A stretch of 38,027 bases of DNA from Paraclostridium benzoelyticum. GTDB taxonomy: Bacteria > Bacillota > Clostridia > Peptostreptococcales > Peptostreptococcaceae. Of the stretch, positions 8,464-16,276 are shown piece by piece. Location: the NCBI RefSeq assembly GCF_001006285.1, contig NZ_LBBT01000045.1, forward strand, positions 1 through 38,027, read 5' to 3'. The notes below the pieces were generated by a model, which was not told the DNA's origin, made no database searches, and saw only the letters and a program-made list of their open reading frames with translations. The position numbers and the translations under genes are program-made. The number at the start of each line of letters is the position of its first letter. Within the stretch, counting starts at the first letter, position 1.

Positions 8464-8492
8464 ATTTTATAATTTTTTCAATCTGGTGTCAA
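8464..8492 (-). promoter_or_regulatory. SigA-type promoter of rny
   Basis: Consensus -35 TTGACA (8487-8492) and -10 TAAAAT (8464-8469) with a 17-bp spacer, starting 24 bp after the recA stop codon. Confidence 0.7.
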
Positions 8493-8515
8493 GTTAATAG
8501 GAGGTATACAGGCTA

Positions 8516-9568
8516 TTATTCTCCAATATTTTCTATTGAATCTTCATTTTCATCTGCGCCATCTCTATTTTCATCTAATTTGTAATATTTTCTTACTAAA
8601 CCTTCTACTTCTTCTGTTAAGTCAGGATTATCTGCTAAGAATTTTTTAACATTTTCTCTACCTTGTCCTAATTTAGTATCATTGTAGCTATACCAAGCTC
8701 CTGATTTCTTAATTACGTCTATGTCTGCAGCTATATCTAGTAAGTCCCCAACTTTTGATATTCCCTCTCCATACATTATATCGAATTCACATTGCTTAAA
8801 TGGAGGCGCAACTTTATTTTTTACAACTTTTACTCTTGTTCTACTTCCCATTACTTTATCGCCTTGCTTTATAGTGTCTATTTTTCTTACGTCTAGTCTT
8901 ACTGAAGAGTAGAATTTAAGAGCACGACCACCTGTTGTAGTTTCTGGACTACCAAACATAATACCAACTTTTTCTCTTAATTGGTTTATAAATATAGCTA
9001 CACAATTAGATTTTTTTATAGATCCTGTTAGCTTTCTTAATGCTTGAGACATAAGTCTTGCTTGAAGACCAACGTGAGAATCTCCCATATCCCCTTCTAT
9101 TTCAGCTTTTGGAACCAATGCTGCTACTGAGTCAACTACTATTATATCTATAGCCCCACTTCTTATAAGTGCTTCTGCTATTTCTAACGCTTGTTCTCCT
9201 GTGTCTGGTTGTGAAACTATTAAGTTATCAACATCTACACCTAATGCTTTTGCATATACTGGGTCTAGTGCATGCTCTGCATCTATAAACGCTGCTATTC
9301 CACCTTGTTTTTGAGCTTCTGCTACTGCATGTAAAGTAACTGTTGTCTTACCAGAAGATTCTGGTCCATATATTTCAACTATTCTACCCTTTGGAAGCCC
9401 GCCTATACCTATTGCTATATCAAGCCCTATAGAACCTGTTGGTATAACATCTATAGCCATACCCTTAGCCTCTCCAAGTTTCATTACAGATCCTTTACCG
9501 AAATCTTTTTCTATTTGAGATAACGCCGAATTCAGCGCTTTTAATTTTTCATCTTGTATTCCTGCCAT
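8516..9568 (-). CDS. recA: Recombinase RecA
   Basis: ATP-dependent strand-exchange protein and SOS coprotease. The 350-residue product has Walker [10 protein letters not shown] (68-76), the Walker B region [18 protein letters not shown] and the standard core through to an acidic C-terminal tail, as expected for the family. ATG at 9568 follows GAAGGGAAGG. Upstream are a consensus promoter and a LexA-type operator, so SOS autoregulation is likely. In many Firmicutes cinA lies between pgsA and recA; here it is missing. rny follows with its own promoter. Confidence 0.98.
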   Translation of the reverse strand: MAGIQDEKLKALNSALSQIEKDFGKGSVMKLGEAKGMAIDVIPTGSIGLDIAIGIGGLPKGRIVEIYGPESSGKTTVTLHAVAEAQKQGGIAAFIDAEHALDPVYAKALGVDVDNLIVSQPDTGEQALEIAEALIRSGAIDIIVVDSVAALVPKAEIEGDMGDSHVGLQARLMSQALRKLTGSIKKSNCVAIFINQLREKVGIMFGSPETTTGGRALKFYSSVRLDVRKIDTIKQGDKVMGSRTRVKVVKNKVAPPFKQCEFDIMYGEGISKVGDLLDIAADIDVIKKSGAWYSYNDTKLGQGRENVKKFLADNPDLTEEVEGLVRKYYKLDENRDGADENEDSIENIGE

Positions 9569-9630
9569 TTATGTTACCTTCCCTTCTAAAAATCATTTAT
9601 TCAAATTTTACTTAAAGCAAAACATCCATC

Positions 9631-9642
9631 AAACACTTGTTC
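9631..9642 (-). promoter_or_regulatory. LexA (DinR) operator of recA
   Basis: The minus strand reads GAACAAGTGTTT, fitting the Gram-positive SOS box core GAAC-RNRY-GTTY at every position. It lies just downstream of the -10 element, about 63 bp before the recA start, where a bound repressor would block initiation. Confidence 0.7.
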
Positions 9643-9649
9643 TATATTT

Positions 9650-9678
9650 ATTATATATTTTTTATGACTTAAAGTCAA
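9650..9678 (-). promoter_or_regulatory. SigA-type promoter of recA
   Basis: -35 TTGACT (9673-9678) and a perfect -10 TATAAT (9650-9655) with a 17-bp spacer, immediately upstream of the LexA-type operator. Confidence 0.8.
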
Positions 9679-9709
9679 TTAAATAATACCTTATTAGTAT
9701 TAACTTTAA

Positions 9710-9757
9710 TTATATCAATTTATACATATTTTTCCATAAGTTTAAATTATCTTGCAT
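9710..9757 (-). CDS. Possible 15-codon leader ORF between pgsA and recA
   Basis: An ATG at 9755-9757 follows AAAAGGAGG (spacing about 12 nt, somewhat long) and opens a 15-codon frame, MQDNLNLWKNMYKLI. It ends upstream of the recA promoter. It could be a leader peptide, a chance frame, or the leftover ribosome-binding site of a lost gene; cinA normally sits here. No homology is claimed. The remaining sequence from 9569 to 9875 holds the recA promoter and operator and the pgsA terminator. Confidence 0.25.
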   Translation of the reverse strand: MQDNLNLWKNMYKLI

Positions 9758-9839
9758 TGTAAAATTCAACCTCCTTTTAAAAACTTATTACTTTCATAGG
9801 TTATACTCAAATTTTTAAAATTATATTTTCTTGAAACAC

Positions 9840-9870
9840 AAAAATGGATAACTATTAGTTATCCATTTTT
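9840..9870 (-). terminator. Terminator of the ftsK-mnmH-rimO-pgsA operon
   Basis: ATGGATAACT (9844-9853) pairs perfectly with AGTTATCCAT (9857-9866), 3-nt loop, extended by A/T pairs and followed by a T-rich tail on the minus strand, five bases after the pgsA stop. Confidence 0.85.
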
Positions 9871-9875
9871 TATCA

Positions 9876-10418
9876 CTATTTACTTCCCATAAATAAATTT
9901 CTATTTTTATAAACATACTCCCAACCTGAGTAAAGAGTAAGCAACGTTGCTATTAATATAGTAATTCTACCTATGTTTAAAAATACAGGATTAGCTGTAT
10001 GAGCGCCTAGTAAAAGAATTACTATGGCTACCATTTGCGAAATAGTTTTTAATTTTCCTCCAGAACTTGCAGCTATTACTTTTCCGTCTGCAGCTGCAAT
10101 TGCTCTTAATATACTAACTGTAAGTTCCCTAGCAACAATTATAATAACCATCCACGCAGCCACTAAATCATACTCTATCATTGTTGTAAGAGCTGATATT
10201 ACAAGTAGCTTATCAGCAAGAGGATCCATAAATTTACCAAAGTCTGTTACTAAATTGTATTTCCTAGCTATATGACCATCCATAGCATCAGTTACAGATG
10301 CTACTATAAATATCATACAAGCTATTAAAAATTTACTCTGTAAATTTAACATCATTACTATTATAAAAACTGGTATTAAAAATATCCTAAATAAAGTTAA
10401 TTTATTAGGCAAGTTCAT
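9876..10418 (-). CDS. pgsA: CDP-diacylglycerol-glycerol-3-phosphate 3-phosphatidyltransferase
   Basis: Transfers a phosphatidyl group from CDP-diacylglycerol to glycerol-3-phosphate, the committed step of phosphatidylglycerol synthesis, in the membrane. The 180-residue protein has several membrane helices and the complete CDP-alcohol phosphotransferase motif DxxDGxxAR(x8)GxxxDxxxD, with D44, D47, G48, A51, R52, G61, D65 and D69 all in place. The ATG at 10418 lies inside the end of rimO (14-nt overlap) with GGGAGATG upstream, indicating translational coupling. It is the last gene of the operon. Confidence 0.95.
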   Translation of the reverse strand: MNLPNKLTLFRIFLIPVFIIVMMLNLQSKFLIACMIFIVASVTDAMDGHIARKYNLVTDFGKFMDPLADKLLVISALTTMIEYDLVAAWMVIIIVARELTVSILRAIAAADGKVIAASSGGKLKTISQMVAIVILLLGAHTANPVFLNIGRITILIATLLTLYSGWEYVYKNRNLFMGSK

Positions 10419-11739
10419 TAACTACATCTCCCATCAAATCATACTCTAAGGCATTATTTATTTTTACTTTTACAAATGATCCTATTTCAAGTTGATTTTC
10501 AGACTTAACATAAACTATACTGTCTATTTCTTCTGCATCTCCTTGTGTTCTACCTATATATACCTTATCTTCAATTTGCTCTTCGATTAAAACTTCATAT
10601 TCATTATCAATTTTCTGTGCATTTAAATTCTGTGATATTTCTTGCTGAACTAACATAAGTTGATCTCTTCTTTGTAGTTTTACATCTTCATCTAAATGAT
10701 TAGGAAGTTTATCCGCTGGAGTGTCTTCCTCTCTAGAGTATGCAAAAGCTCCTAGTCTATCAAACTTCATATCTTTTGCAAATTCAACTAATTCATTAAA
10801 ATCTTCGTCAGTTTCTCCAGGGAATCCAACTATTATAGTTGTTCTTAATGTAGCATCAGGTATATATTTTCTTATCATTTCAACTTTAGATTTAATGTCT
10901 TCTTTAGTCGTGTGTCTATTCATTAATTTTAAAACTTTATTACTTGCATGTTGTATAGGCATATCAAAATAATTACATATGTTATCATATTTTTTAATTA
11001 CTTTTACAAGTTCTTCAGTTATTGATTCAGGATATGAGTACATTATTCTTATCCATTTTATTCCATCTATTTGTGCAAGTTCTTCTAATAATTGCGGAAG
11101 TTTAACCTCTCCATATAAATCTAAACCATACTTTGTAGTGTCTTGAGCTATAACTACTAATTCTTTTACTCCTTTAGAAGCAAGATCTTTAGCTTCTTTT
11201 ATTATATCTTCCATTTTTCTACTTCTATATCTACCTCTTAATTTTGGTATTATACAGTACGTACAGTGATTGTCACAACCTTCACCTATTTTTAAATACG
11301 CCATGTATTCTGGAGTTGTAACGTATCTTGGAAGATCTTCATTGTAAGCAAATTCAATATCATTTAAACTTACTATGTTGTTTTCCTTTTCAAGATTTGC
11401 TATTATTTCATCTATTTGTTGGTAACTTCCTGTTCCAACTATAGCATCTATTTCTGGAATTTCTGATTGTAATTCCTTAGCATATCTTTGAGCTAAACAT
11501 CCTGTAACTATAAGTAACTTTAAATTTCCGTTTTCTTTTAATTGAGCTAAGTCTAATATAGTATCTATAGATTCTTGTTTTGCTGATTCTATAAATCCAC
11601 AAGTATTTACTAAAATTATATCAGCTTCCTCAAACTCACCTACTAATTTATATCCTTTTCTATTTAAAATCCCCATCATTATTTCTGCATCTACTAAATT
11701 TTTAGAACATCCTAATGACTCTAATGCTATCTTTAACAT
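10405..11739 (-). CDS. rimO: Ribosomal protein uS12 methylthiotransferase
   Basis: A radical-SAM enzyme that adds a methylthio group to the conserved aspartate of ribosomal protein S12. The 444-residue product shows the UPF0004 domain with C11 (LGCSKNLVD), C47 (NTCGFIESA) and C81 (TGCLAQRY) for the auxiliary [4Fe-4S] cluster, the radical-SAM triad C155, C159, C162 (CDNHCTYC), and a C-terminal TRAM-like region. The LGCSKNLVD and GFIESAK sequences favour RimO over MiaB. The ATG at 11739 directly follows the mnmH stop codon, with AAGGAAGGAG upstream. Confidence 0.95.
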   Translation of the reverse strand: MLKIALESLGCSKNLVDAEIMMGILNRKGYKLVGEFEEADIILVNTCGFIESAKQESIDTILDLAQLKENGNLKLLIVTGCLAQRYAKELQSEIPEIDAIVGTGSYQQIDEIIANLEKENNIVSLNDIEFAYNEDLPRYVTTPEYMAYLKIGEGCDNHCTYCIIPKLRGRYRSRKMEDIIKEAKDLASKGVKELVVIAQDTTKYGLDLYGEVKLPQLLEELAQIDGIKWIRIMYSYPESITEELVKVIKKYDNICNYFDMPIQHASNKVLKLMNRHTTKEDIKSKVEMIRKYIPDATLRTTIIVGFPGETDEDFNELVEFAKDMKFDRLGAFAYSREEDTPADKLPNHLDEDVKLQRRDQLMLVQQEISQNLNAQKIDNEYEVLIEEQIEDKVYIGRTQGDAEEIDSIVYVKSENQLEIGSFVKVKINNALEYDLMGDVVNELA

Positions 11740-12789
11740 TTAATTCGCTCCTTCCTTCGCTGCCTTATGAAAATCTATTAACTCTAAAACTGCTTCTTTC
11801 ATGTTATCACAATTAAGAACTCTATTGTACTCATATTTTTGAACAGAATGCCCATACAGCGCATCATAATAATCTACTAAATAATGTTCTACAACTTGAT
11901 CGTATTTACCTTCATTAAATAATTCAATATAATAATCAACTTTTTGATTTCCTAATCTTTTTCTAAACTTATTAATACACTGTATTAATGCTTCAAAGTT
12001 CTTATTCTCTGTATATATGTAGTCTCTACATAATCTATCTACTCTAGACTTTACACTACATTCTAATAATATATGATATCCGTCCCTTACTATACCTTCA
12101 TATATTTCATGAGGTACATTAACATGTCCCACTCTTTTACTTTCACTTTCTATAAATATATAATCACTTTTTGAAAAATATAGTTTTTCAAAAATATTAG
12201 TTTCAAACCTCTTTTGTGTAGGTGGCTTTTCGTTAAACATTATAAACCCAAATGTAGATCCACTATTTTTAGCTAAACCTTCTAAGTCTATAATGTCTAT
12301 TCCTTTTTCCTCTAACATAAGTAATGCATCTGTTTTTCCAACACCAGTTAACCCATGAAGAACTATAAATTTTTTTGTATCCATAACTGTTTTAAAGTAA
12401 TCTAATACAAAGTTTCTATATGCTTTATATCCACCTTGTAATTGATATACATTTACACCTAATGTTGAAATCATATTTACTAAACTTCCACTTCTCATGC
12501 CGCCTCTTGCACAGTATATAACTATATTTTCATATTCATTAGCTAAACTTAAAACTTCCATGTACATATGTTTTAACTTATCTTTTACATAGTCAAATCC
12601 CTTTTGTACAGCTTCTTGTTTTCCTTGCATTTTATATATAGTTCCTATGTCTTTATGCTCATCATCATTAAATAGTGGCATATGAAAAGCATCACGTATA
12701 TGGTCTTCTTCAAATTCCGCTTGCGTTCTAACATCTATAAATATAGTATTTGGTAGGTCTAACGCACTCTTTATGTCTATTGTCTTCAA
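11740..12789 (-). CDS. mnmH: tRNA 2-selenouridine synthase
   Basis: Replaces sulfur by selenium in the wobble 2-thiouridine of tRNAs for Lys, Glu and Gln, through a geranylated intermediate, using selenophosphate. The 349-residue protein has an N-terminal rhodanese domain (about 5-130) with the catalytic-loop motif CARGGMRSG (93-101; C93 active-site cysteine) and a P-loop domain with GLTGVGKTD (146-154), the architecture specific to MnmH/SelU (YbbB). The start is TTG at 12789 with GAGGG nine bases upstream. It sits two bases after ftsK and directly abuts rimO. Its presence implies a selenophosphate synthetase (SelD) elsewhere in the genome. Confidence 0.93.
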   Translation of the reverse strand: MKTIDIKSALDLPNTIFIDVRTQAEFEEDHIRDAFHMPLFNDDEHKDIGTIYKMQGKQEAVQKGFDYVKDKLKHMYMEVLSLANEYENIVIYCARGGMRSGSLVNMISTLGVNVYQLQGGYKAYRNFVLDYFKTVMDTKKFIVLHGLTGVGKTDALLMLEEKGIDIIDLEGLAKNSGSTFGFIMFNEKPPTQKRFETNIFEKLYFSKSDYIFIESESKRVGHVNVPHEIYEGIVRDGYHILLECSVKSRVDRLCRDYIYTENKNFEALIQCINKFRKRLGNQKVDYYIELFNEGKYDQVVEHYLVDYYDALYGHSVQKYEYNRVLNCDNMKEAVLELIDFHKAAKEGAN

Positions 12790-12791
12790 AT

Positions 12792-15143
12792 TTATTCACC
12801 CTCTAAATTTTCTAAGTCTTGTTTGCTTACTAAAACCTTTCTAGGTTTACTTCCTTCACTTTGACCAACTATAGATCTCTCTTCCATAGAATCTATAAGT
12901 CTTGCCGCTCTATTAAATCCAATTTTAAATTTTCTTTGAAGCATAGAAGCTGAAGCTTGCCCACTTTCAACTACAAATTCTATTGCATCTCCTAAAAGTT
13001 CATCAGCATCACTATCTTGTTCTTTAGATATCTTAGCTATACTATCTACTATGCATTCTTCATATTTAACTTCTTCATTAACTTGACTCTTTACATAATC
13101 TACTACTCTTTCTGATTCCGATTCTGATATAAACGCACCTTGTAATCTAACTGGTTTAGCTGCTCCTAAAGGATAGAATAACATATCACCTTTTCCTAAA
13201 AGTTTTTCTGCTCCACCCATATCGAGTATAGTTCTAGAGTCCGTTTGAGATGAAACTGCAAACGCAATTCTAGATGGAATATTAGCTTTTATAACTCCAG
13301 TTATAACATCTACTGAAGGTCTTTGTGTAGCAACTATTAAATGCATTCCTGCAGCTCTTGCCATCTGAGCTAATCTACATATATAATCTTCAACATCACT
13401 AGCACTAACCATCATAAGGTCTGCAAGCTCGTCTATTATTATTACTATTTTTGGAAGTTTTTCTTCACTTTTTTCATTGTAACTTGTTATGTCTTTTACA
13501 CTTGATTCTGCAAATAATTTGTATCTTCTATTCATTTCAGTAACTGCCCAGTTTAAAGCATTAGCAGCTTTTTTAGGATCTGTTACAACTGGTATTAATA
13601 AATGTGGTATTCCATTGTAATTTGCAAGTTCAACAACTTTTGGATCTATAAGTAAAAATTTAACTTCATCTGGGTTTGCTTTATATAAAATACTGTTTAT
13701 TAAAGTATTTACACACACACTTTTACCAGAACCTGTAGATCCTGCTATAAGTAAATGAGGCATTTTCCCAATATCAGTTATTATAGGTTTACCAGCTATA
13801 TCTTTTCCAAGTCCCATAGCTAATGGCGATTTAAAATTATTAAATTCTTCACTTTCAAGAACTTCTCTTAAAGTTACCATTTGAGCTTCTTCATTTGGAA
13901 CCTCTATCCCAATAGCACTTTTACCTGGTATAGGAGCTTCTATTCTTATACTTTTTGCCGCTAAGCTAAGGGCTATATCATCTGTTAAGTTAACAATTTT
14001 ACTAACTTTAACACCTGGACTTGGTTGAATTTCATATCTAGTTATAGTAGGTCCAACAGTAACTTGATTTACTTTCGCTTCAACTCCAAAGTCAGATAGA
14101 GTTTTTTCTAATAATGAGGCATTTTTTAAAACTTTTTTCTTGCTTTTGTCATCAGTCTTTGAATCTATTTTATTTAATAGCTCAATACTAGGTTTTGTAT
14201 AATTTTCATATTTAGAATTTGTTTTAATACCAATAGGCTGTGTACTTTCTATATTGCTTTCTTTTGCACTTGTAACCTCTGTTTTTTTCGTAGGTTTAGC
14301 CTTTTGTAATTCTTTTAAAACTTCTAATTCAGGCATACTTTGAGTGCCCTCTAATATTTCTAAGTAATCATCTTCAGCTTTATTAAACCCAACAATTTTT
14401 ATTGTTTTATCGCTGTCGTATTCTTCAATACTTTTTTCTTTATCCTTAGATTTATTTGACTTATTTTTTAAGTCATTCTTTGTTACCATAGTATTTTCAT
14501 CAACTTCTTCAGTTACCATGTTAACCACAGCATTTTTTAAACCTTTAGCTTTTTCTTTAAAAGTAAGATTACTATCTTTACTATTTTTAGCTTTTGCTTT
14601 TATAGTATAAATTAAGTCTTTTAAAGATATATTAAAAGTAAATAGACCTGTTATTAATAATGCAAATATACTTATTAGCCATGCTCCTGTTACCCCTAAA
14701 ATCTTTGTAACATAATATGTGATAAATGTAGCTATAAGCCCACATCCTTCACCTTGAACCGCAGCTTTACTTACTTCTTTAATTACATACGAATTAGTCG
14801 GACTATCTATAGGTAAATTTTTCGCATTTAAAAGTCCGTAGAATATGAATATAAAAAATACACCTAAATAGTATATTTTAGCATTTTTAATTCTGTATAT
14901 ATATTCATTCTTCTCGAAAAATCCTAAGATACCACTAATAATGATTATAAACGGAATTGCTACTGCTAATCCTCCAAATAATCCTTTAAATATATTTTGA
15001 ATAACCGTACCTAATAACCCCATTGAACTAGAGTTTAAACTATATAATAAAAATATACCAATAAATATAGTTATAAGGTTATTGTACTCAGCTGAAAAAC
15101 TTGATTCTATCTTTTTTTTCTTTTTAGATTTTTTCTTAGCCAT
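12792..15143 (-). CDS. ftsK: DNA translocase FtsK/SpoIIIE
   Basis: A septal ATP-driven DNA pump that clears chromosome DNA from the closing division or sporulation septum. The 783-residue product has an N-terminal membrane domain (about residues 20-190, four helices), a lysine- and acid-rich linker, a RecA-like motor with Walker A GSTGSGKSVC near residues 463-472 and Walker B VIIIDELADLMM, and a C-terminal winged-helix gamma domain (about 720-783) of the kind that reads polar DNA signals. A GTG three codons upstream lies in the Shine-Dalgarno AAGAGGTGA, so the ATG at 15141-15143 was chosen. First gene of the ftsK-mnmH-rimO-pgsA operon. FtsK and SpoIIIE cannot be told apart from sequence alone. 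Confidence 0.95.
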   Translation of the reverse strand: MAKKKSKKKKKIESSFSAEYNNLITIFIGIFLLYSLNSSSMGLLGTVIQNIFKGLFGGLAVAIPFIIIISGILGFFEKNEYIYRIKNAKIYYLGVFFIFIFYGLLNAKNLPIDSPTNSYVIKEVSKAAVQGEGCGLIATFITYYVTKILGVTGAWLISIFALLITGLFTFNISLKDLIYTIKAKAKNSKDSNLTFKEKAKGLKNAVVNMVTEEVDENTMVTKNDLKNKSNKSKDKEKSIEEYDSDKTIKIVGFNKAEDDYLEILEGTQSMPELEVLKELQKAKPTKKTEVTSAKESNIESTQPIGIKTNSKYENYTKPSIELLNKIDSKTDDKSKKKVLKNASLLEKTLSDFGVEAKVNQVTVGPTITRYEIQPSPGVKVSKIVNLTDDIALSLAAKSIRIEAPIPGKSAIGIEVPNEEAQMVTLREVLESEEFNNFKSPLAMGLGKDIAGKPIITDIGKMPHLLIAGSTGSGKSVCVNTLINSILYKANPDEVKFLLIDPKVVELANYNGIPHLLIPVVTDPKKAANALNWAVTEMNRRYKLFAESSVKDITSYNEKSEEKLPKIVIIIDELADLMMVSASDVEDYICRLAQMARAAGMHLIVATQRPSVDVITGVIKANIPSRIAFAVSSQTDSRTILDMGGAEKLLGKGDMLFYPLGAAKPVRLQGAFISESESERVVDYVKSQVNEEVKYEECIVDSIAKISKEQDSDADELLGDAIEFVVESGQASASMLQRKFKIGFNRAARLIDSMEERSIVGQSEGSKPRKVLVSKQDLENLEGE

Positions 15144-15201
15144 CAATCTCACCTCTTAAAAATAAATTTATACAAGAATTAATAAATTCCAAAATCATAG
15201 C

Positions 15202-15237
15202 AAAAAGTGCTAATGTATTTAAACACTAACACTTTTA
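15202..15237 (-). terminator. Terminator of the TepA-like protease gene
   Basis: A 14-bp stem (15203-15216 with 15223-15236) that is fully paired only in minus-strand RNA, where its two imperfect positions are G-U pairs; in plus-strand RNA the same positions would be A-C mismatches. This indicates a minus-strand terminator. Confidence 0.75.
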
Positions 15238-15279
15238 TATCTTTTAATTATATCATATTTTATGTTATTTAAACAAATT

Positions 15280-16032
15280 TTATTTAATTACATTGTTGTT
15301 ACTATCATTATCATCTTCATTAATTAATTCTCTTAATTTAGCCATTGCCTCTTTTAATCCACCGACTTCATCAATAAGACCACAATCAACTGCCTCTTTA
15401 CCTATTAAAACACTACCTACATCACTTACTAATTCCTCTTTTGAATGCATAAGTTTTTCTAATTCTTCTCTTTCTATATCTGAAGTTCTAATTATAAATC
15501 TAGTTATACGCTCTTGCATTTTTTTAAAGTATTCAAATGTTTCATTAACTCCAATAACAAGTCCATTTGTTCTTATAGGGTGAACAATCATAGTTGCAGT
15601 TGGAGCTATAAATGAATAATCACCTGCAGTTGCAAGTGGAACTCCTATACTATGACTACCTCCTAATACTAATGTTACTACTTTTTTAGATACACTATTC
15701 ATAAGTTCTGCCATAGCAAGTCCAGCTTCAACATCTCCTCCAACAGTGTTTAAAATTACTAATACCCCTTTTATATTTTGATTTTCCTCTATTTCAAATA
15801 ACATAGGTATTATATGCTCATATTTTGTAGATTTTTTTTGTGGGTTTCCTGCAAAATGACCTTCAATTTCACCAATTATAGTTATACATTGTATGTCCTT
15901 TATGTTTTGGTTAGGCATATTAGGAACACCCATTTGTTTTATATTTTGGATGTCTTCACTTTCTTCTCTATCATCAACTTCTTCTGACTTTAGCTGTATT
16001 TTTTTATTTTTTTCATCATTGAAAAGATTCAT
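15280..16032 (-). CDS. tepA: ClpP-class serine protease, TepA-like
   Basis: A 250-residue cytosolic serine protease of the ClpP/crotonase fold, subgroup TepA (B. subtilis YmfB). The catalytic serine is S128 in GGSHSIGVPLA (124-134) and the histidine H151 in TMIVHPIR. GGDVEAGLAMAE (98-109) follows the NTVGG segment that shapes the substrate groove. The first 45 residues are charged and probably disordered. In B. subtilis the homologous gene lies beside spoIIIE, as here, and has been linked to turnover of spore proteins in germination. ATG at 16032 follows AAGGAGG. The 50-codon gene ends 30 bp upstream, so the two form a likely bicistron. Confidence 0.9.
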   Translation of the reverse strand: MNLFNDEKNKKIQLKSEEVDDREESEDIQNIKQMGVPNMPNQNIKDIQCITIIGEIEGHFAGNPQKKSTKYEHIIPMLFEIEENQNIKGVLVILNTVGGDVEAGLAMAELMNSVSKKVVTLVLGGSHSIGVPLATAGDYSFIAPTATMIVHPIRTNGLVIGVNETFEYFKKMQERITRFIIRTSDIEREELEKLMHSKEELVSDVGSVLIGKEAVDCGLIDEVGGLKEAMAKLRELINEDDNDSNNNVIK

Positions 16033-16062
16033 ATGTAGCCTCCTTCTAAGACTTATTTTTAC

Positions 16063-16215
16063 CTACTTTTCTTTTGGATGTTTACTTATAGGTCTTGATG
16101 TATTTTGAGCTACTGAGCCACTTTTTCTAGGTCTAGAGTTAGCTGGTAAATTTAATTCCTCTGCAAATTCTAATTTAGTATTTGGCTGTTTATTTTTTGT
16201 TTTTTTATTAGACAT
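16063..16215 (-). CDS. 50-residue basic protein, possible small acid-soluble spore protein relative
   Basis: A complete 50-codon frame, ATG at 16213-16215 to TAG at 16063-16065. The start is six T residues after a full AAGGAGG. The product is very hydrophilic (rich in Lys, Asn, Ser, Arg, Pro) with no membrane segment: a Lys/Asn/Gln-rich N terminus, then LEFAEELNLP (15-24), then a basic Ser/Arg tail. EFAEEL resembles the EFASE or EIANEL site at which the germination protease GPR cuts spore proteins, and the neighbour is a TepA-like protease linked to spore-protein turnover in Bacillus. That is suggestive only; no family is recognised with certainty. Its ribosome-binding site is the 3' arm of the preceding terminator. 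Confidence 0.75.
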   Translation of the reverse strand: MSNKKTKNKQPNTKLEFAEELNLPANSRPRKSGSVAQNTSRPISKHPKEK

Positions 16216-16272
16216 AAAAAAATCCTCCTTATTTGTTTAACTTTACATATAAGTTAACCAAAAAAGGAGGAT
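16216..16272 (-). terminator. dapG terminator that contains the ribosome-binding site of the next gene
   Basis: Starting five bases after the dapG stop, ATCCTCCTT pairs with AAGGAGGAT (16264-16272 with 16222-16230, 9 bp). The helix continues after one mismatch with 4 bp, another mismatch and 7 bp, capped by a 7-nt loop (16244-16250). The 3' arm carries the AAGGAGG of the 50-codon gene and is followed by six T (16221-16216) and then directly by its ATG. Confidence 0.8.
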
Positions 16273-16276
16273 ATTA

